From a virus, in the IMG/VR virus record IMGVR_UViG_3300032084_002789, positions 1 through 40,325 of that record: a stretch of DNA of 40,325 nt. The stretch is one strand, 5' to 3'. This document shows positions 6,883 to 15,808 of the stretch, piece by piece. The notes beneath the pieces are model-generated. The model did not search any database. It saw only the letters and a program-made list of their open reading frames with translations, and was not told the origin of the DNA. Position 1 is the first letter of the stretch. Each line of letters begins with the position of its first letter. The position numbers and the translations under genes are program-made.

Positions 6883-9344
6883 GATATTACTAAAGCTCCT
6901 ATGTATCGTTCTAAAGCGTGTTCAAATTGCAAATCCGGAATACCTTTTAATTTATATTTGCTATAAAGTTGCATAAAGTTAAAACAAGTACCGTCTTTAA
7001 TGAATTTTTGACTAGAAAAATCTATAGGACTGTTTAGGGATTGATTACTATATTCTTGCATATACCTATTAAAGATAGCGTCATCTTTCATACATTCTAT
7101 CCAAAAAGTATCATGTTTTTTAATGCTTGTTAATTGTTTTACTATTTTATCATAATCATCTACCAATGGTTTTAAATTAGATAGTTTTGATATAAAAGTA
7201 GTGCCTTGAATATACTTAAATTGTTTTTTGTGTAGGTTGTGAAAAATATCAGGTTCATTCTCCATTATTTTTCTATTTAAATCATCTGAGAGACAGTCTG
7301 TAGTAAATCTAGATGCTGTTAAAGTATCGTATTTATGTACGTCATTTATATAGAATATAGAGTGTAATATATTTTTCCAAGATTGATTATTTTTATTATG
7401 TATATAGGCTATTTGGGTATTTGTGTTTATAGTTGTGCTTGATGACTCATAGATATACTTTAACCCCTCTAAAAGACCTCCTATATCATATCCACAATTC
7501 TTTCTAAATATAACATATCCAAATTTCTTTAAATTTAGTATACTTTTCTCTAAATAGTTTTTAATATTAGGCCCAAAAACATTTACGTCATCACTACTTA
7601 TGCAAATCACTGGAACAAAATTACATTTTTGTTGTTGACGCACAATAAATTGATTTATTATATTTATGTAATAATCTATTTCAGTTTTAGATATATTATT
7701 AATATACAAAGATAAGATTATAAAATCTTTTTTAGTATTCCTAGAGGGATTGAACATAATCGGTTGGCTATAATTATCATTAATATATTTTGTATTTTTT
7801 TGCGTTAGATTAGGTAACACATTAATTGATAATTCTTGAAATTCTTTACGTATATCCTCATTGGTTTGTCCTTTTAAAATAAAATATGATTCTAGCTTAT
7901 TGGTGTCGTGCGATGTGTGTATATTATTTTCTATAACTATTATTTTTTTATTTAATAATAAAGCTTCTAATACAACTATAGGGCAAGGGTCACTAAGACT
8001 AGTTAATATAAAGTAATCTAATCTCTTAATATATTTGTAAGGATTGTCTGTATTAGGAACCCATAAGAAATTTGAGGGGATAGATGTATCATCATTTGGG
8101 TATAAAATTTGTAATTTTTCTTCAATTTTTTTACCGCCAATCCAAACAAAAATGTATTGCGGATTATCCCTAGCTAATTGCAATAATAGAATAGGATTTT
8201 TTCTTAAAGATAAATCTCCACACATGCCTATGACAGGCTTATCTTTATCTTCTATAATCAAATCACAACCCTCATCAGCTTTTCCTTGTATTATATTTTG
8301 CTTTGTAGTTGGTATAAATGGAGGATCAATTCTAATTTCTTTAAGATTAGGTTTATGCTTTAGAAATTCTTGTTTAATTTTTTCAGAGACAACTGAGATT
8401 GACTGAATGTTATCTATAGATTGTGTGTCTTGATGTCGACTCTGCATAGGTTTAGCGAAATCTTCATATGTTTCGTGTAAATGCACTATGGTTTTATTAT
8501 GCCAATAATTAAATTTATGTAAGTTATATAAATAATAATTTATTGAGTTGGAATATATCAATACAGGCTGAGTAGTTTCAAATATTTTTTTGAGTGATTC
8601 TATTTCGTTGTAGTGGTATAGTTTTGCTGGGTGGTTCGGTAAAATATTATTAGGAAATGGTTCCACTATGTATATATTTTTGTATATATCACTATCGTAT
8701 AAATAATCATAAAGATCATACAGATAAATGGGTGCTCCAGTAAGAGAGATATCATGATTAATTAGCAGTATACTATTCTTATTAATATGGCTATGTGAAA
8801 TATTATCTTTTTGTTGATATATTTCATCATAAGACATGCCCGTATAATATGTTCTATTTTCGTTTTGCCCGTGAGATATAAAATGCATACTAGCTTGAGC
8901 ATTACTCATAGCGGATAGATCAGGATTGTATAGCTTGTAAAGTCTAGCATCAAAATCAATAGGTAATAAATCTGATAGTTTTGTTGAATAAGCTCTGCGT
9001 TCTTGTTTACCATATTCAATATAATGAAGCTTAGCTAATAATTCTGTATTTATATTTTCTTTAGATAAGTCTGGATTTAAAGATAAGTATTTGTGCCAAT
9101 TGAAATCTTTAGGAACAAGAGTGTTAACATAATCTAATTTCATCTCAGGTTTTTTATTTATATTTTCAGTATGTATGTTCGAGTATTGTCTACCTTCATA
9201 TCTGCCATATTTAAGAAAGTGAGCTATTAGATGGTGTTCTTCTACGAAACCTAATCGCTCTAAATCGGAATTTAATTTTTTATAAACCCTCCAATCAAAA
9301 TCAGCTGGAAGATTTGCTCTGTCTTCATCTGTTATCTTAGACAT
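6879..9344 (-). CDS. three-part glycosyltransferase: N-terminal repeats, GT4 domain, RgpF-like domain
   Basis: 821 aa. Residues 12-55, 76-120 and 126-167 are three copies of a ~45-residue repeat with the pattern FDxxxYxxxNPDL...HFxxxGxxExRxY, found in front of many bacterial glycan enzymes. Next comes a GT4-like Rossmann pair: a Gly-containing NHDISLTGAPIYLYDL start near 190, MCGDLSLRKNPILLL in the second domain and EALLLNKKIIVIEN near the donor site. From about residue 545 to the end is a rhamnan-synthesis F-like domain (RKNCGYDIGGL, IHNKNNQSW). It probably adds two linkages to one growing chain. RmlC lies upstream (8-bp overlap) and a sulfotransferase downstream (ATGA overlap). Confidence 0.85.
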   Translation of the reverse strand: MSKITDEDRANLPADFDWRVYKKLNSDLERLGFVEEHHLIAHFLKYGRYEGRQYSNIHTENINKKPEMKLDYVNTLVPKDFNWHKYLSLNPDLSKENINTELLAKLHYIEYGKQERRAYSTKLSDLLPIDFDARLYKLYNPDLSAMSNAQASMHFISHGQNENRTYYTGMSYDEIYQQKDNISHSHINKNSILLINHDISLTGAPIYLYDLYDYLYDSDIYKNIYIVEPFPNNILPNHPAKLYHYNEIESLKKIFETTQPVLIYSNSINYYLYNLHKFNYWHNKTIVHLHETYEDFAKPMQSRHQDTQSIDNIQSISVVSEKIKQEFLKHKPNLKEIRIDPPFIPTTKQNIIQGKADEGCDLIIEDKDKPVIGMCGDLSLRKNPILLLQLARDNPQYIFVWIGGKKIEEKLQILYPNDDTSIPSNFLWVPNTDNPYKYIKRLDYFILTSLSDPCPIVVLEALLLNKKIIVIENNIHTSHDTNKLESYFILKGQTNEDIRKEFQELSINVLPNLTQKNTKYINDNYSQPIMFNPSRNTKKDFIILSLYINNISKTEIDYYINIINQFIVRQQQKCNFVPVICISSDDVNVFGPNIKNYLEKSILNLKKFGYVIFRKNCGYDIGGLLEGLKYIYESSSTTINTNTQIAYIHNKNNQSWKNILHSIFYINDVHKYDTLTASRFTTDCLSDDLNRKIMENEPDIFHNLHKKQFKYIQGTTFISKLSNLKPLVDDYDKIVKQLTSIKKHDTFWIECMKDDAIFNRYMQEYSNQSLNSPIDFSSQKFIKDGTCFNFMQLYSKYKLKGIPDLQFEHALERYIGALVIS

Positions 9345-9834
9345 TATTTAAACAACTACCTTTGTCTTTATTAGATATAATTTCTGGATTTATTGGCCAT
9401 TTAATATCAAAATCTTTATAACAAAACGCCTCATCTGTATTAGGATTGTATATATCTCCCTGCTGGTATAATACTACACTATCAACAGTTGCAAGAAAAG
9501 CATGACCACAAAAACTAGGGATATAAATACTATTTAGTTTTTTTGCATCTAATACCATACCAAAATATTGTCTGTATGTAGGACTGTCGGTTCTGAGATC
9601 TACACAAACATCATAGATTTGACCTTGAACACAGGTAACATATTTTGCATAAGGAGCCCTATGTATACCTCTTAAAACGCCTCTTTTTGAAAAACTATAG
9701 TTAACCTGAGCTATTTTAAATGAGTCTTTAATATGGGGATTTTTAAAAATTTCCGAAACAACACCCCTACTATCTAGATGTATATCAGGTTTTACCCAAT
9801 AGCAATATGGTATATGTGTTTTATTAATTTTCAT
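9337..9834 (-). CDS. rmlC: dTDP-4-dehydrorhamnose 3,5-epimerase-like protein
   Basis: 165 aa, a little shorter than the usual ~180. The cupin signature is clear: VLRGIH with His58 (catalytic base position), YVTCVQGQIYDVCVDLR with conserved DLR, IPSFCGHAF, VLYQQGDIY with the active-site Tyr region, and the closing DIKWP. RmlC epimerises C3 and C5 of dTDP-4-keto-6-deoxyglucose on the way to dTDP-L-rhamnose; relatives do single epimerisations. It is fused by an 11-bp overlap to the RmlB-like gene, so the pair likely works in sequence. No RmlA or RmlD is in the window, so the final sugar is uncertain. Confidence 0.88.
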   Translation of the reverse strand: MKINKTHIPYCYWVKPDIHLDSRGVVSEIFKNPHIKDSFKIAQVNYSFSKRGVLRGIHRAPYAKYVTCVQGQIYDVCVDLRTDSPTYRQYFGMVLDAKKLNSIYIPSFCGHAFLATVDSVVLYQQGDIYNPNTDEAFCYKDFDIKWPINPEIISNKDKGSCLNNV

Positions 9835-10816
9835 TCAGCATCCAATCGATAGTTTTCTGTAATGATTGATTAAAATCTATAGGCTGTTTCCATCCCATAT
9901 TTTGTAATTTAGACCCATCTAGACTATATCTCCTATCATGACCCGGTCTGCTTTTATTGAGATCTACATATTCTAATCTAGCAGGCTTATTCATTATTCT
10001 AGCTATTTCTTTTACCATGTCGTCATTATACATTTCTCTATCACCGACCACATTATAATGCTCCCCAGGTTTACCGTTTTTGAGCAAAAACAGAGTTGCA
10101 TTCGCAGCATTTCTAGCATGTAACCAATGTCTTTGTCCAACATACTCTACATTACCATGATTGTCTAGTTGGGCGTGAATCTTAACTGGTTGATTTTTAT
10201 GAATTAAATCTATAGCTAAAGCTATAAACTTTTCTTTGTGTTGCCTCTCTCCAAAAAGATTCATAGTATACGTATGTATAATTGGTAAATTATATGTATT
10301 GTGATAAGCAATACCAGCAGCACCAGCTCCTGCTTTACTTGCGCTATAAGGATTAGAAGGTCTCCATCTATCGTCTTCTTTAAAATCATAACCATCTGGA
10401 GCAGGACCAAACACTTCGTCTGTTAAATAATTTATAAACAAAGCTTTAGGAGAATATTTTCTATACCATTCTAATAAGTTTAATGTTCCCATAACATTAT
10501 CTTCAAAAAATTGTTTCGGATAATCGATACTTCTCGTAACATGACTATTAGCTGCTATATGCGCTACATAATCTACCTCTCCTATACTTTCTATAATATG
10601 AGGAGGAAAATCAAATTTAAGATCGTGATAAATTATTTTTATTCTTTCTGCATATTTTTGTACATGCAGACTATCTACTATTCTTCGCATATCCCCAACG
10701 TAAGTTAACCTACACAGGGCGATAATCTCCCAATCGGTATTGATCAAAGTTTCTTCTACAAAATGAGAACCTAAAAAACCAGCAGCTCCAGTTATTAGGA
10801 TTTTCTTTTTTGTCAT
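9824..10816 (-). CDS. rmlB: dTDP-glucose 4,6-dehydratase-like SDR enzyme
   Basis: 330 aa. The NAD-binding motif GAAGFLG is at 10-16, the Tyr157-x3-Lys161 pair sits in NPYSASKAG, and the TDE triad motif is at 132-134 (LTDEVFG), where dTDP-glucose 4,6-dehydratases carry their catalytic Asp-Glu. It removes water from dTDP-glucose to give the 4-keto-6-deoxy sugar. The neighbour to the 3' side is RmlC, the next enzyme in the pathway. The 5' end overlaps a glycosyltransferase gene (ATGA). Another NDP-hexose 4,6-dehydratase specificity (CDP, GDP) cannot be excluded, but the TDE motif and RmlC partner favour dTDP. Confidence 0.88.
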   Translation of the reverse strand: MTKKKILITGAAGFLGSHFVEETLINTDWEIIALCRLTYVGDMRRIVDSLHVQKYAERIKIIYHDLKFDFPPHIIESIGEVDYVAHIAANSHVTRSIDYPKQFFEDNVMGTLNLLEWYRKYSPKALFINYLTDEVFGPAPDGYDFKEDDRWRPSNPYSASKAGAGAAGIAYHNTYNLPIIHTYTMNLFGERQHKEKFIALAIDLIHKNQPVKIHAQLDNHGNVEYVGQRHWLHARNAANATLFLLKNGKPGEHYNVVGDREMYNDDMVKEIARIMNKPARLEYVDLNKSRPGHDRRYSLDGSKLQNMGWKQPIDFNQSLQKTIDWMLNEN

Positions 10817-12414
10817 ATGTACAGCACCTTCTGTTTAAGGTTATGAGGTAAAACTCCCGATAAAATTCTTTCCCAGCTATGAGTATAGGTTGGGTCGTGA
10901 TTCTTGAAATAACCAGATTCTAAATTTTGATATTCAGATAAAATAGAAATGTTTAGATCCTCTAAAACATTTACAAAAAAATTATATTTAGCTAAAAACA
11001 TTGTACCTGCAATAAAATATGTATTATCAGAACTTAATTTATATTTAGAACAGATCTCGGATAGTATCGGTTCATTTATTTGATCCATTTGCATCTTGTA
11101 ATTATTAAGACCTACCATACAAGCTTCATTTTCATTCTCTATCATAGTAATATTGTGTAGTAGATTGTCAACCAAGCCCATGAAAACCATTCTACGAAAA
11201 CCATGATTTGTTTTAGTATGCAGTTTTAATATATAATCATATTCGTCTTTTTTGTGGTGGTTGTGAAGACATTGCATGAATGGGCCTATATCCGCTCCTT
11301 TGTTAGGTACTATGTACGGTTTAATATTTAATGATTCAATATTATCGTCCGATGTAATAAAGAAGTCTACATCAATAAATGTATAACTTTGTAATTTGTT
11401 TATTACAGCTTTTATATCTTCTATATGTTTATCAGAAGTATTACCAAGATGTATACAACATAGCAATTTTCTAATACTATCAGGAACTTTATTACTAATT
11501 TTATTAAAATCATAAACTTGAGAGTTTAATATAGGTATCTTATGGTGGTCTGTTAGTATCTTATGTTGTAAAATATTATAAGTAAATAATTCTTTCCAAA
11601 ATATTTCTTTTTCGGTAGAAATATAAAAAAAATAACCAATATCAATATTGTTTTCGATACAAAACTTTGTTATATAATATTCAGAATTATGTCTATTTAA
11701 ATTTATAATATTAATTATTTTTGAAAATAATGTCTTTTTAAAAATAAAAAAATTATTGTTTAGACCGTAAAAAGGTTTATTATTCATCATGATAGAATAT
11801 TTATCATGAATGGAGAAAATATTATATTTAGAATTTAGGTATGTTTGTAAGAATTTATCAATATTTTGATATACCACATTGGTGTTATCTGCATATAGTA
11901 TATCCTCAAAAGATTTAGCTTTAATAATATCAATAGTGCTTTTTAAAGAAAATGTATTTTTATAATATTCTCTTATTTTCCTATAATATTTTGAATTAAT
12001 TTCACCATATATAACAATAAATATGTTTTCTATTGGTATGCTTTGAGAAATATTAGATAAAGATAATAATGCTGTATCTGTAGATAAATCCGAATCTAAA
12101 TAACAATAATACACACAAGCCGTATTACTTGTTTTATAAAAATGTTTTATGTCTATGTGAGGACTTTCAAACCACTTTTTATATTGTGCTCGATTTTCTA
12201 GATAATATTGAAGACTATCATCTTTGGTCTTAATGAACGAGGTGTCTGATAAAACCCAATTTAATTTGCTAAAAAATAAACCATAATCAAAATTATCGTC
12301 TAAGATGCAGGGGTGTGTAAATCTACCGTCGTGTATGCAATCTTCTTGAAATTGTTTAAAGTTAGATGCACAACCATAATATTCATTATAGAATGCAGTA
12401 TCAAAAGTTTCCAT
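10813..12414 (-). CDS. RgpF-like glycosyltransferase with divergent N-terminal region
   Basis: 533 aa. The C-terminal third resembles rhamnan-synthesis F proteins: IVPNKGADIGPF, a YDYILKLHTKTNHG segment and AGTMFLAKYNFF, the same order of blocks seen in the 309-aa RgpF-like protein at 38148-39077. The N-terminus (FYNEYYGCASNFKQF, DGRFTHP) looks like one degenerate copy of the NPDL-type repeat found in the 821-aa enzyme. The middle is Asn/Ile/Tyr-rich and unassigned. It likely transfers a 6-deoxyhexose, because rmlB and rmlC follow directly. There is no membrane segment. The exact linkage and donor are inferred from context only. Confidence 0.75.
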   Translation of the reverse strand: METFDTAFYNEYYGCASNFKQFQEDCIHDGRFTHPCILDDNFDYGLFFSKLNWVLSDTSFIKTKDDSLQYYLENRAQYKKWFESPHIDIKHFYKTSNTACVYYCYLDSDLSTDTALLSLSNISQSIPIENIFIVIYGEINSKYYRKIREYYKNTFSLKSTIDIIKAKSFEDILYADNTNVVYQNIDKFLQTYLNSKYNIFSIHDKYSIMMNNKPFYGLNNNFFIFKKTLFSKIINIINLNRHNSEYYITKFCIENNIDIGYFFYISTEKEIFWKELFTYNILQHKILTDHHKIPILNSQVYDFNKISNKVPDSIRKLLCCIHLGNTSDKHIEDIKAVINKLQSYTFIDVDFFITSDDNIESLNIKPYIVPNKGADIGPFMQCLHNHHKKDEYDYILKLHTKTNHGFRRMVFMGLVDNLLHNITMIENENEACMVGLNNYKMQMDQINEPILSEICSKYKLSSDNTYFIAGTMFLAKYNFFVNVLEDLNISILSEYQNLESGYFKNHDPTYTHSWERILSGVLPHNLKQKVLYI

Positions 12415-12521
12415 TTATGCTCTAATTATAGCTATCGATATTTGGTTATGACTGCTTTAATTATAGTTGTATTTATGTAAAAACCTATTGAAAACTATAT
12501 CTATTTAGCTATGTTTCTTAA
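12415..12521 (-). promoter_or_regulatory. intergenic region with two CTATAATTA boxes
   Basis: This gap separates the membrane/protease cassette from the sugar operon. On the minus strand two similar blocks occur 35 bp apart: CTATAATTAAAGCA (TATAAT at 12465-12460) and CTATAATTAGAGCA (TATAAT at 12430-12425). Both have a perfect -10 hexamer but no good -35 at 16-18 nt. A promoter for the glycosylation operon is plausible, perhaps needing an activator or the phage sigma factor. Confidence 0.4.
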
Positions 12522-12770
12522 CTATTTACTCATTAGTTTATTATATAATAATAACGAAACACAAGCGCCGCCAACGCCAGCAAATATTCCTGCTGGCTCT
12601 ATGGCGGAATATGAGCCTAGTAAGTATAGTCCAGCCCCACCCATATAAGAACCAGCCACTCCTAATGCTATAGTTTTAACAAAACCGAAGTTTTCTTCTC
12701 CAGGAATTATAGCCTTAGTTATAGAACCTACAAAAATACCATAAACACACCAGGTTAATATACTAATCAT
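12522..12770 (-). CDS. GlsB/YeaQ/YmgE-like small membrane protein
   Basis: 82 aa with three hydrophobic segments (about 3-21, 30-51, 58-78). The order ILTWCVYGIFVGSITKAIIPGEENFG, a Gly-rich GVAGSYMGGAG helix and a C-terminal GxxGGACVSLLLY helix matches the transglycosylase-associated GlsB/YeaQ family, small inner-membrane proteins of stress-linked but unclear function. A GGAGGC ribosome binding site overlaps the end of the upstream gene. It is the last gene of a run of membrane proteins and proteases. In a phage, a holin-like or envelope-modifying role is possible; the sequence does not decide. Confidence 0.75.
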   Translation of the reverse strand: MISILTWCVYGIFVGSITKAIIPGEENFGFVKTIALGVAGSYMGGAGLYLLGSYSAIEPAGIFAGVGGACVSLLLYNKLMSK

Positions 12771-13146
12771 TTATTGCCTCCAGTAAAACGGATACTTCTT
12801 CGTCCGTGATAAATTCTCCTTTATTAAATATTGCTTTAGATAAAGAATTACCATATAGTTTATAGTCTTCTTTACATAACTCTCTTCTAATTATTTTTTT
12901 TAATCTGATTCTATTAAACCAGCTTTTCTTTATTGATATCTCTTGAATTTTCTTTTTATAAAAATCTAAATCATGTTTTTCAGACTTATTACATTCTTGT
13001 ATTACTCTGATACCGTTAACAAGTATAGCAATCATCATTATTATCATTATTACACTGCCAAACTTATCTGATGGCAATTCCTGATTAGATAATATGCTTG
13101 AAGCTAAATTTTTTAATTTCTCATCTTTAATTTCATTTTGATTCAT
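12763..13146 (-). CDS. single-pass membrane protein, unknown
   Basis: 127 aa. One hydrophobic helix at about residues 29-47 (FGSVIMIIMMIAILVNGIRV) is preceded by a short polar N-terminus and followed by a strongly basic, helical cytoplasmic-looking domain (KKKIQEISIKKSWFNRIRLKKIIRREL). No family recognised. It overlaps the GlsB-like gene by 8 bp. The topology resembles some phage lysis-accessory or antiholin proteins, but nothing specific supports that. Confidence 0.7.
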   Translation of the reverse strand: MNQNEIKDEKLKNLASSILSNQELPSDKFGSVIMIIMMIAILVNGIRVIQECNKSEKHDLDFYKKKIQEISIKKSWFNRIRLKKIIRRELCKEDYKLYGNSLSKAIFNKGEFITDEEVSVLLEAIND

Positions 13147-13148
13147 AA

Positions 13149-13388
13149 TTATGGCTCACAATACTGACATTGAATTTTTGCTATTCCATCACCACTTATG
13201 TACCATCCTTTACCCTTGCATACGGGACAATCTTTGCGTTTATACTTCGCGTTTTGTTCTGTAGAGTCTACAGCAATTCTGCCTCCAACCATAGTAACAA
13301 CACTAGTTGTGCTATAGTCATACTTTTCAGAAGACCCTCCGTAAAAAATAGCTGCCACTAAAGTACTAGCAAATAAAAGTTTATTCAT
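13149..13388 (-). CDS. small exported protein with DnaJ-type zinc-finger motif
   Basis: 79 aa. The N-terminus MNKLLFASTLVAAIFYGGSS looks like a signal peptide. The C-terminal 26 residues hold CPVCKGKGW and CQYCEP, a CxxCxGxG ... CxxC pair like one zinc knuckle of the DnaJ cysteine-rich domain. It starts within an ATGA overlap at the end of the serine protease gene, so the two are probably co-translated. It may be a periplasmic chaperone-like or structural partner of the protease; this is inference from position. Confidence 0.7.
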   Translation of the reverse strand: MNKLLFASTLVAAIFYGGSSEKYDYSTTSVVTMVGGRIAVDSTEQNAKYKRKDCPVCKGKGWYISGDGIAKIQCQYCEP

Positions 13389-14230
13389 AATTTACCTATT
13401 TTCTCTTTGGGTAATTTATTAAGTTCTTCTAATGTTGGAGCTTTTACACTTGGGTCTAAAGCCCATTCTATATCTTCTGATTTAGACCATTTTTGTATTC
13501 TTCTCATAGGAACAATAAGATTAAATGTTTCACCAGCGCCACGAACTAACATCCCAATATATTCACCAGTGGTTAGGAAAACTCCACCACCAGATGAACC
13601 GGGAAAAGCAGTTACTGTTGTTTGGTCAAATAAAATTTTAGTGCTACTATTCAGAGCAAGCATGCGACCTACCTGACTCATAATACCTGTAGTCATGCTA
13701 TTAGCTCCACTTTCACCTAATAAAGAACCCACATGATATAATTGAGTACCTAAAGGAAGTCCAGAATTGCTTGTATCTTTTTCAAATCTTGCTGATACAT
13801 CTACAAAATCAAACTTTTTAATCATGAGTAAAGCAAGATCCTCTCCATCTGTTGCATCACTATATTTAACAACCACAGCATCCATAGATAATTCCCCAAC
13901 AGTAATACCGTTTTCTATGAGCTTTTTAACTATCTTAACATCTTTAAATACAGGTTTCTTTAGTGTTTTACCTTCAATATCTAAAATACTTCTGACACTT
14001 CTGATACCCTCTAAAACATGTGCGGCTGTCCATACAAAATTTACATTTTTTTCACCATCGTCTGATTGTATTTTTCTCGTAAATATAACACCACTACCAG
14101 AACCTCTATCTGTTTTAATGGTCACGCTAATATCTTGTAAGTATTGACTGACAGGAATCTCTTCTGCTTGTAAAATAGATACTGGTATTAACATTAATGT
14201 GATTATAAATAGTGGGGCTAGTTTAATCAT
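13385..14230 (-). CDS. exported trypsin-like serine protease
   Basis: 281 aa. I start at the ATG at 14228-14230 (MIKLAPLFII): an AAGGAG lies 9 nt upstream and this gives an ATGA overlap with the small gene before it, whereas the ATG three codons earlier has no spacing to the same site. A signal peptide covers about residues 1-23 (cleavage near LQA-EE). The catalytic triad is visible: His71 (WTAAHVLEG), Asp131 (GEDLALL) and Ser213 (PGSSGGGVF), in the DegP/S1C-like chymotrypsin fold. There is no PDZ domain. It likely acts in the periplasm or envelope, or on virion proteins during assembly. Confidence 0.9.
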   Translation of the reverse strand: MIKLAPLFIITLMLIPVSILQAEEIPVSQYLQDISVTIKTDRGSGSGVIFTRKIQSDDGEKNVNFVWTAAHVLEGIRSVRSILDIEGKTLKKPVFKDVKIVKKLIENGITVGELSMDAVVVKYSDATDGEDLALLMIKKFDFVDVSARFEKDTSNSGLPLGTQLYHVGSLLGESGANSMTTGIMSQVGRMLALNSSTKILFDQTTVTAFPGSSGGGVFLTTGEYIGMLVRGAGETFNLIVPMRRIQKWSKSEDIEWALDPSVKAPTLEELNKLPKEKIGKL

Positions 14231-14382
14231 TTTATCCATCTCCTTAGGAAATCTAAAACTGGTCTTTTTTTGTCTGGTACAACATCATGTTGTGTAGGTT
14301 TAAACATTTTTAAAATTGCTAATATAAAATTAGTAATTGTTTTAATCAGGCTATTTAAAGCTATTTTATCTAATAATTTCAT
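14227..14382 (-). CDS. 51-aa small protein between two proteases
   Basis: This short gene fills the apparent gap between the papain-like and trypsin-like proteases. It reads MKLLDKIALNSLIKT, then a moderately hydrophobic helix (TITNFILAILKMF), then a basic tail ending LDFLRRWIK. It starts in an ATGA overlap with the stop of the upstream protease gene and ends in an ATGA overlap with the ATG of the downstream protease gene, the typical junction of this genome, which strongly supports translation. The profile suggests an amphipathic membrane-associated peptide. Function unknown. Confidence 0.75.
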   Translation of the reverse strand: MKLLDKIALNSLIKTITNFILAILKMFKPTQHDVVPDKKRPVLDFLRRWIK

Positions 14383-15305
14383 AAGTAATCTACGAAGCCG
14401 TAGTCCGGGAGTTTTTGTGGTGGAAATCCGTTAAAGTCACTAAAGGCATAAGCTCCGTTTTGCCTTAACATACCTTCTGCAACATCTGCATGTATTAAAA
14501 AAGATCCATCTGGGATTGGACCCCATTCTGGGTGTCCTCCGCTATTAAATTTACCCCAGCTGTTTTGTATAAGAAAAGCAGGCTCATCACCAGTATCGTC
14601 ACAAGCCGTCCAGGCCATCGCATGATTCCAGGACCCACTTTTTCGAGCAAATCCCTTGCTATTTCTTTTGTTAGAAAATCCATAATTACTACAAACACTT
14701 AATCCATACCCATTGGCTAGCGCATCTCTAGCTTCTTCAACAGTTCTAATTAGAGAAACTGTTTTTATTTGATGTTCATCAGCTTTATCTATTACTTTAT
14801 CTGGTAAGCCTCTAGCCCCCCATTTAGCACCCATGCTACCGTTATATTTACTAAAATCTGCTACTCCTGGATAATTTTTACGAACTAATACCCCACCTGT
14901 TTGGCTAACAAAAGTTGCAGCACGACTACAACTCATTCCTTGACCACCATGACCTCTACACCCATAGATAGCCTCCGTAGCGCCTCTAGCAATCCAGCTC
15001 TCTTTATCTCCTTTAACATCTATTTCAATGGCTCTAGTTACATCGCAAGCATTACGAGTAGCATGAGAAACACAATCTCCTGTGGTTTGTCTTTCTATAT
15101 AAGCATTTTTATCAAATTTTAAAACCGACTTAAAAGGAGTTGATAATTTACCTTTACCACTATTTTTAATTTTTTTAGCACCATCTTTGAAATAGGCATA
15201 CTTAGATGTGCTTATTAACTCATCAAAGATATGTGGTTCTGAAATTGAACCTATAAAACCTTTTTTATATAGATTATATAATTGATCTGGAGTCATTCTA
15301 GACAT
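14379..15305 (-). CDS. papain-like (C1) cysteine protease
   Basis: 308 aa. The catalytic set of the C1 family is readable: Gln73 and Cys78 in QTTGDCVSHA, His228 in SWNHAMAW, and Asn248 in IQNSWGKF. The spacing of Cys, His and Asn fits papain-type enzymes, with a ~60-residue N-terminal region. There is no signal peptide. In the cassette it sits with a second, exported protease and several small membrane proteins. Phage C1 proteases are uncommon; this one might process virion proteins such as the Cys-rich pair encoded just upstream, or act on host envelope proteins. Confidence 0.88.
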   Translation of the reverse strand: MSRMTPDQLYNLYKKGFIGSISEPHIFDELISTSKYAYFKDGAKKIKNSGKGKLSTPFKSVLKFDKNAYIERQTTGDCVSHATRNACDVTRAIEIDVKGDKESWIARGATEAIYGCRGHGGQGMSCSRAATFVSQTGGVLVRKNYPGVADFSKYNGSMGAKWGARGLPDKVIDKADEHQIKTVSLIRTVEEARDALANGYGLSVCSNYGFSNKRNSKGFARKSGSWNHAMAWTACDDTGDEPAFLIQNSWGKFNSGGHPEWGPIPDGSFLIHADVAEGMLRQNGAYAFSDFNGFPPQKLPDYGFVDYL

Positions 15306-15808
15306 TATTTTGAACCCTCATAAAAAGCCCAGCTTAAAGCTCTAAAGGCGTTAACAGATTTTTGTCTCGTTGTATTATCTAAGATAACGTCGTCTGAGCC
15401 GATAGCTGTAATAAGTAAATCTTTAGCAGACTCCGCTAAATTTGGATATTTGTCTTTAATATCAAGTCTAAGCATTTTACCAGCTAAACTATTAGCTGAT
15501 TTAATACTAGCGGTATCTTTAATAATCTCATCTTCATTATCTAAAGATATTAAAGTTGCCATATCTGAATATAAAGCAGATAATTTCATACAGTCGCTAG
15601 GCTTGGTTGAATCATTAGATTCTCCAAGTATATTAATTATTATTCTGGCTTTATTTAGTAATTCAGTATCTGCTGGAGCATCTGTCACATATGTCTCCAC
15701 AGAGCACTTGGGTTCTAAAGCAGGAATACTGAAAGAACTTAAATCTGGTTTAAATAAACCTATCGCTACTAATCCTGTAGCTATAAAAAGTAATCCTTTG
15801 TTATTCAT
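15305..15808 (-). CDS. membrane-anchored or exported helical protein, unknown
   Basis: 167 aa. I start at the ATG at 15806-15808 (MNNKGLLFIATG), which has a GGAGATAATA site 5 nt upstream inside the end of the previous gene. Residues 4-17 form a hydrophobic anchor or signal (GLLFIATGLVAIGLF). The rest is polar and helical, with two cysteines (near 37 and 74) that could form a disulfide if exported. No family recognised. The end overlaps the papain-like protease start by one base. Confidence 0.7.
   Translation of the reverse strand: MNNKGLLFIATGLVAIGLFKPDLSSFSIPALEPKCSVETYVTDAPADTELLNKARIIINILGESNDSTKPSDCMKLSALYSDMATLISLDNEDEIIKDTASIKSANSLAGKMLRLDIKDKYPNLAESAKDLLITAIGSDDVILDNTTRQKSVNAFRALSWAFYEGSK

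Noticed and set aside
12415-12521. Rho-independent terminator in the largest gaps
   Set aside because: I searched this gap and those at 5405-5555, 6024-6081, 20930-20993 and 36201-36246. None has a GC-rich stem followed by a U-run in the coding direction.
14495-14698. Minus-strand 67-aa frame inside the papain-like protease gene
   Set aside because: It lies out of frame across the catalytic His and Asn region of a clear protease.
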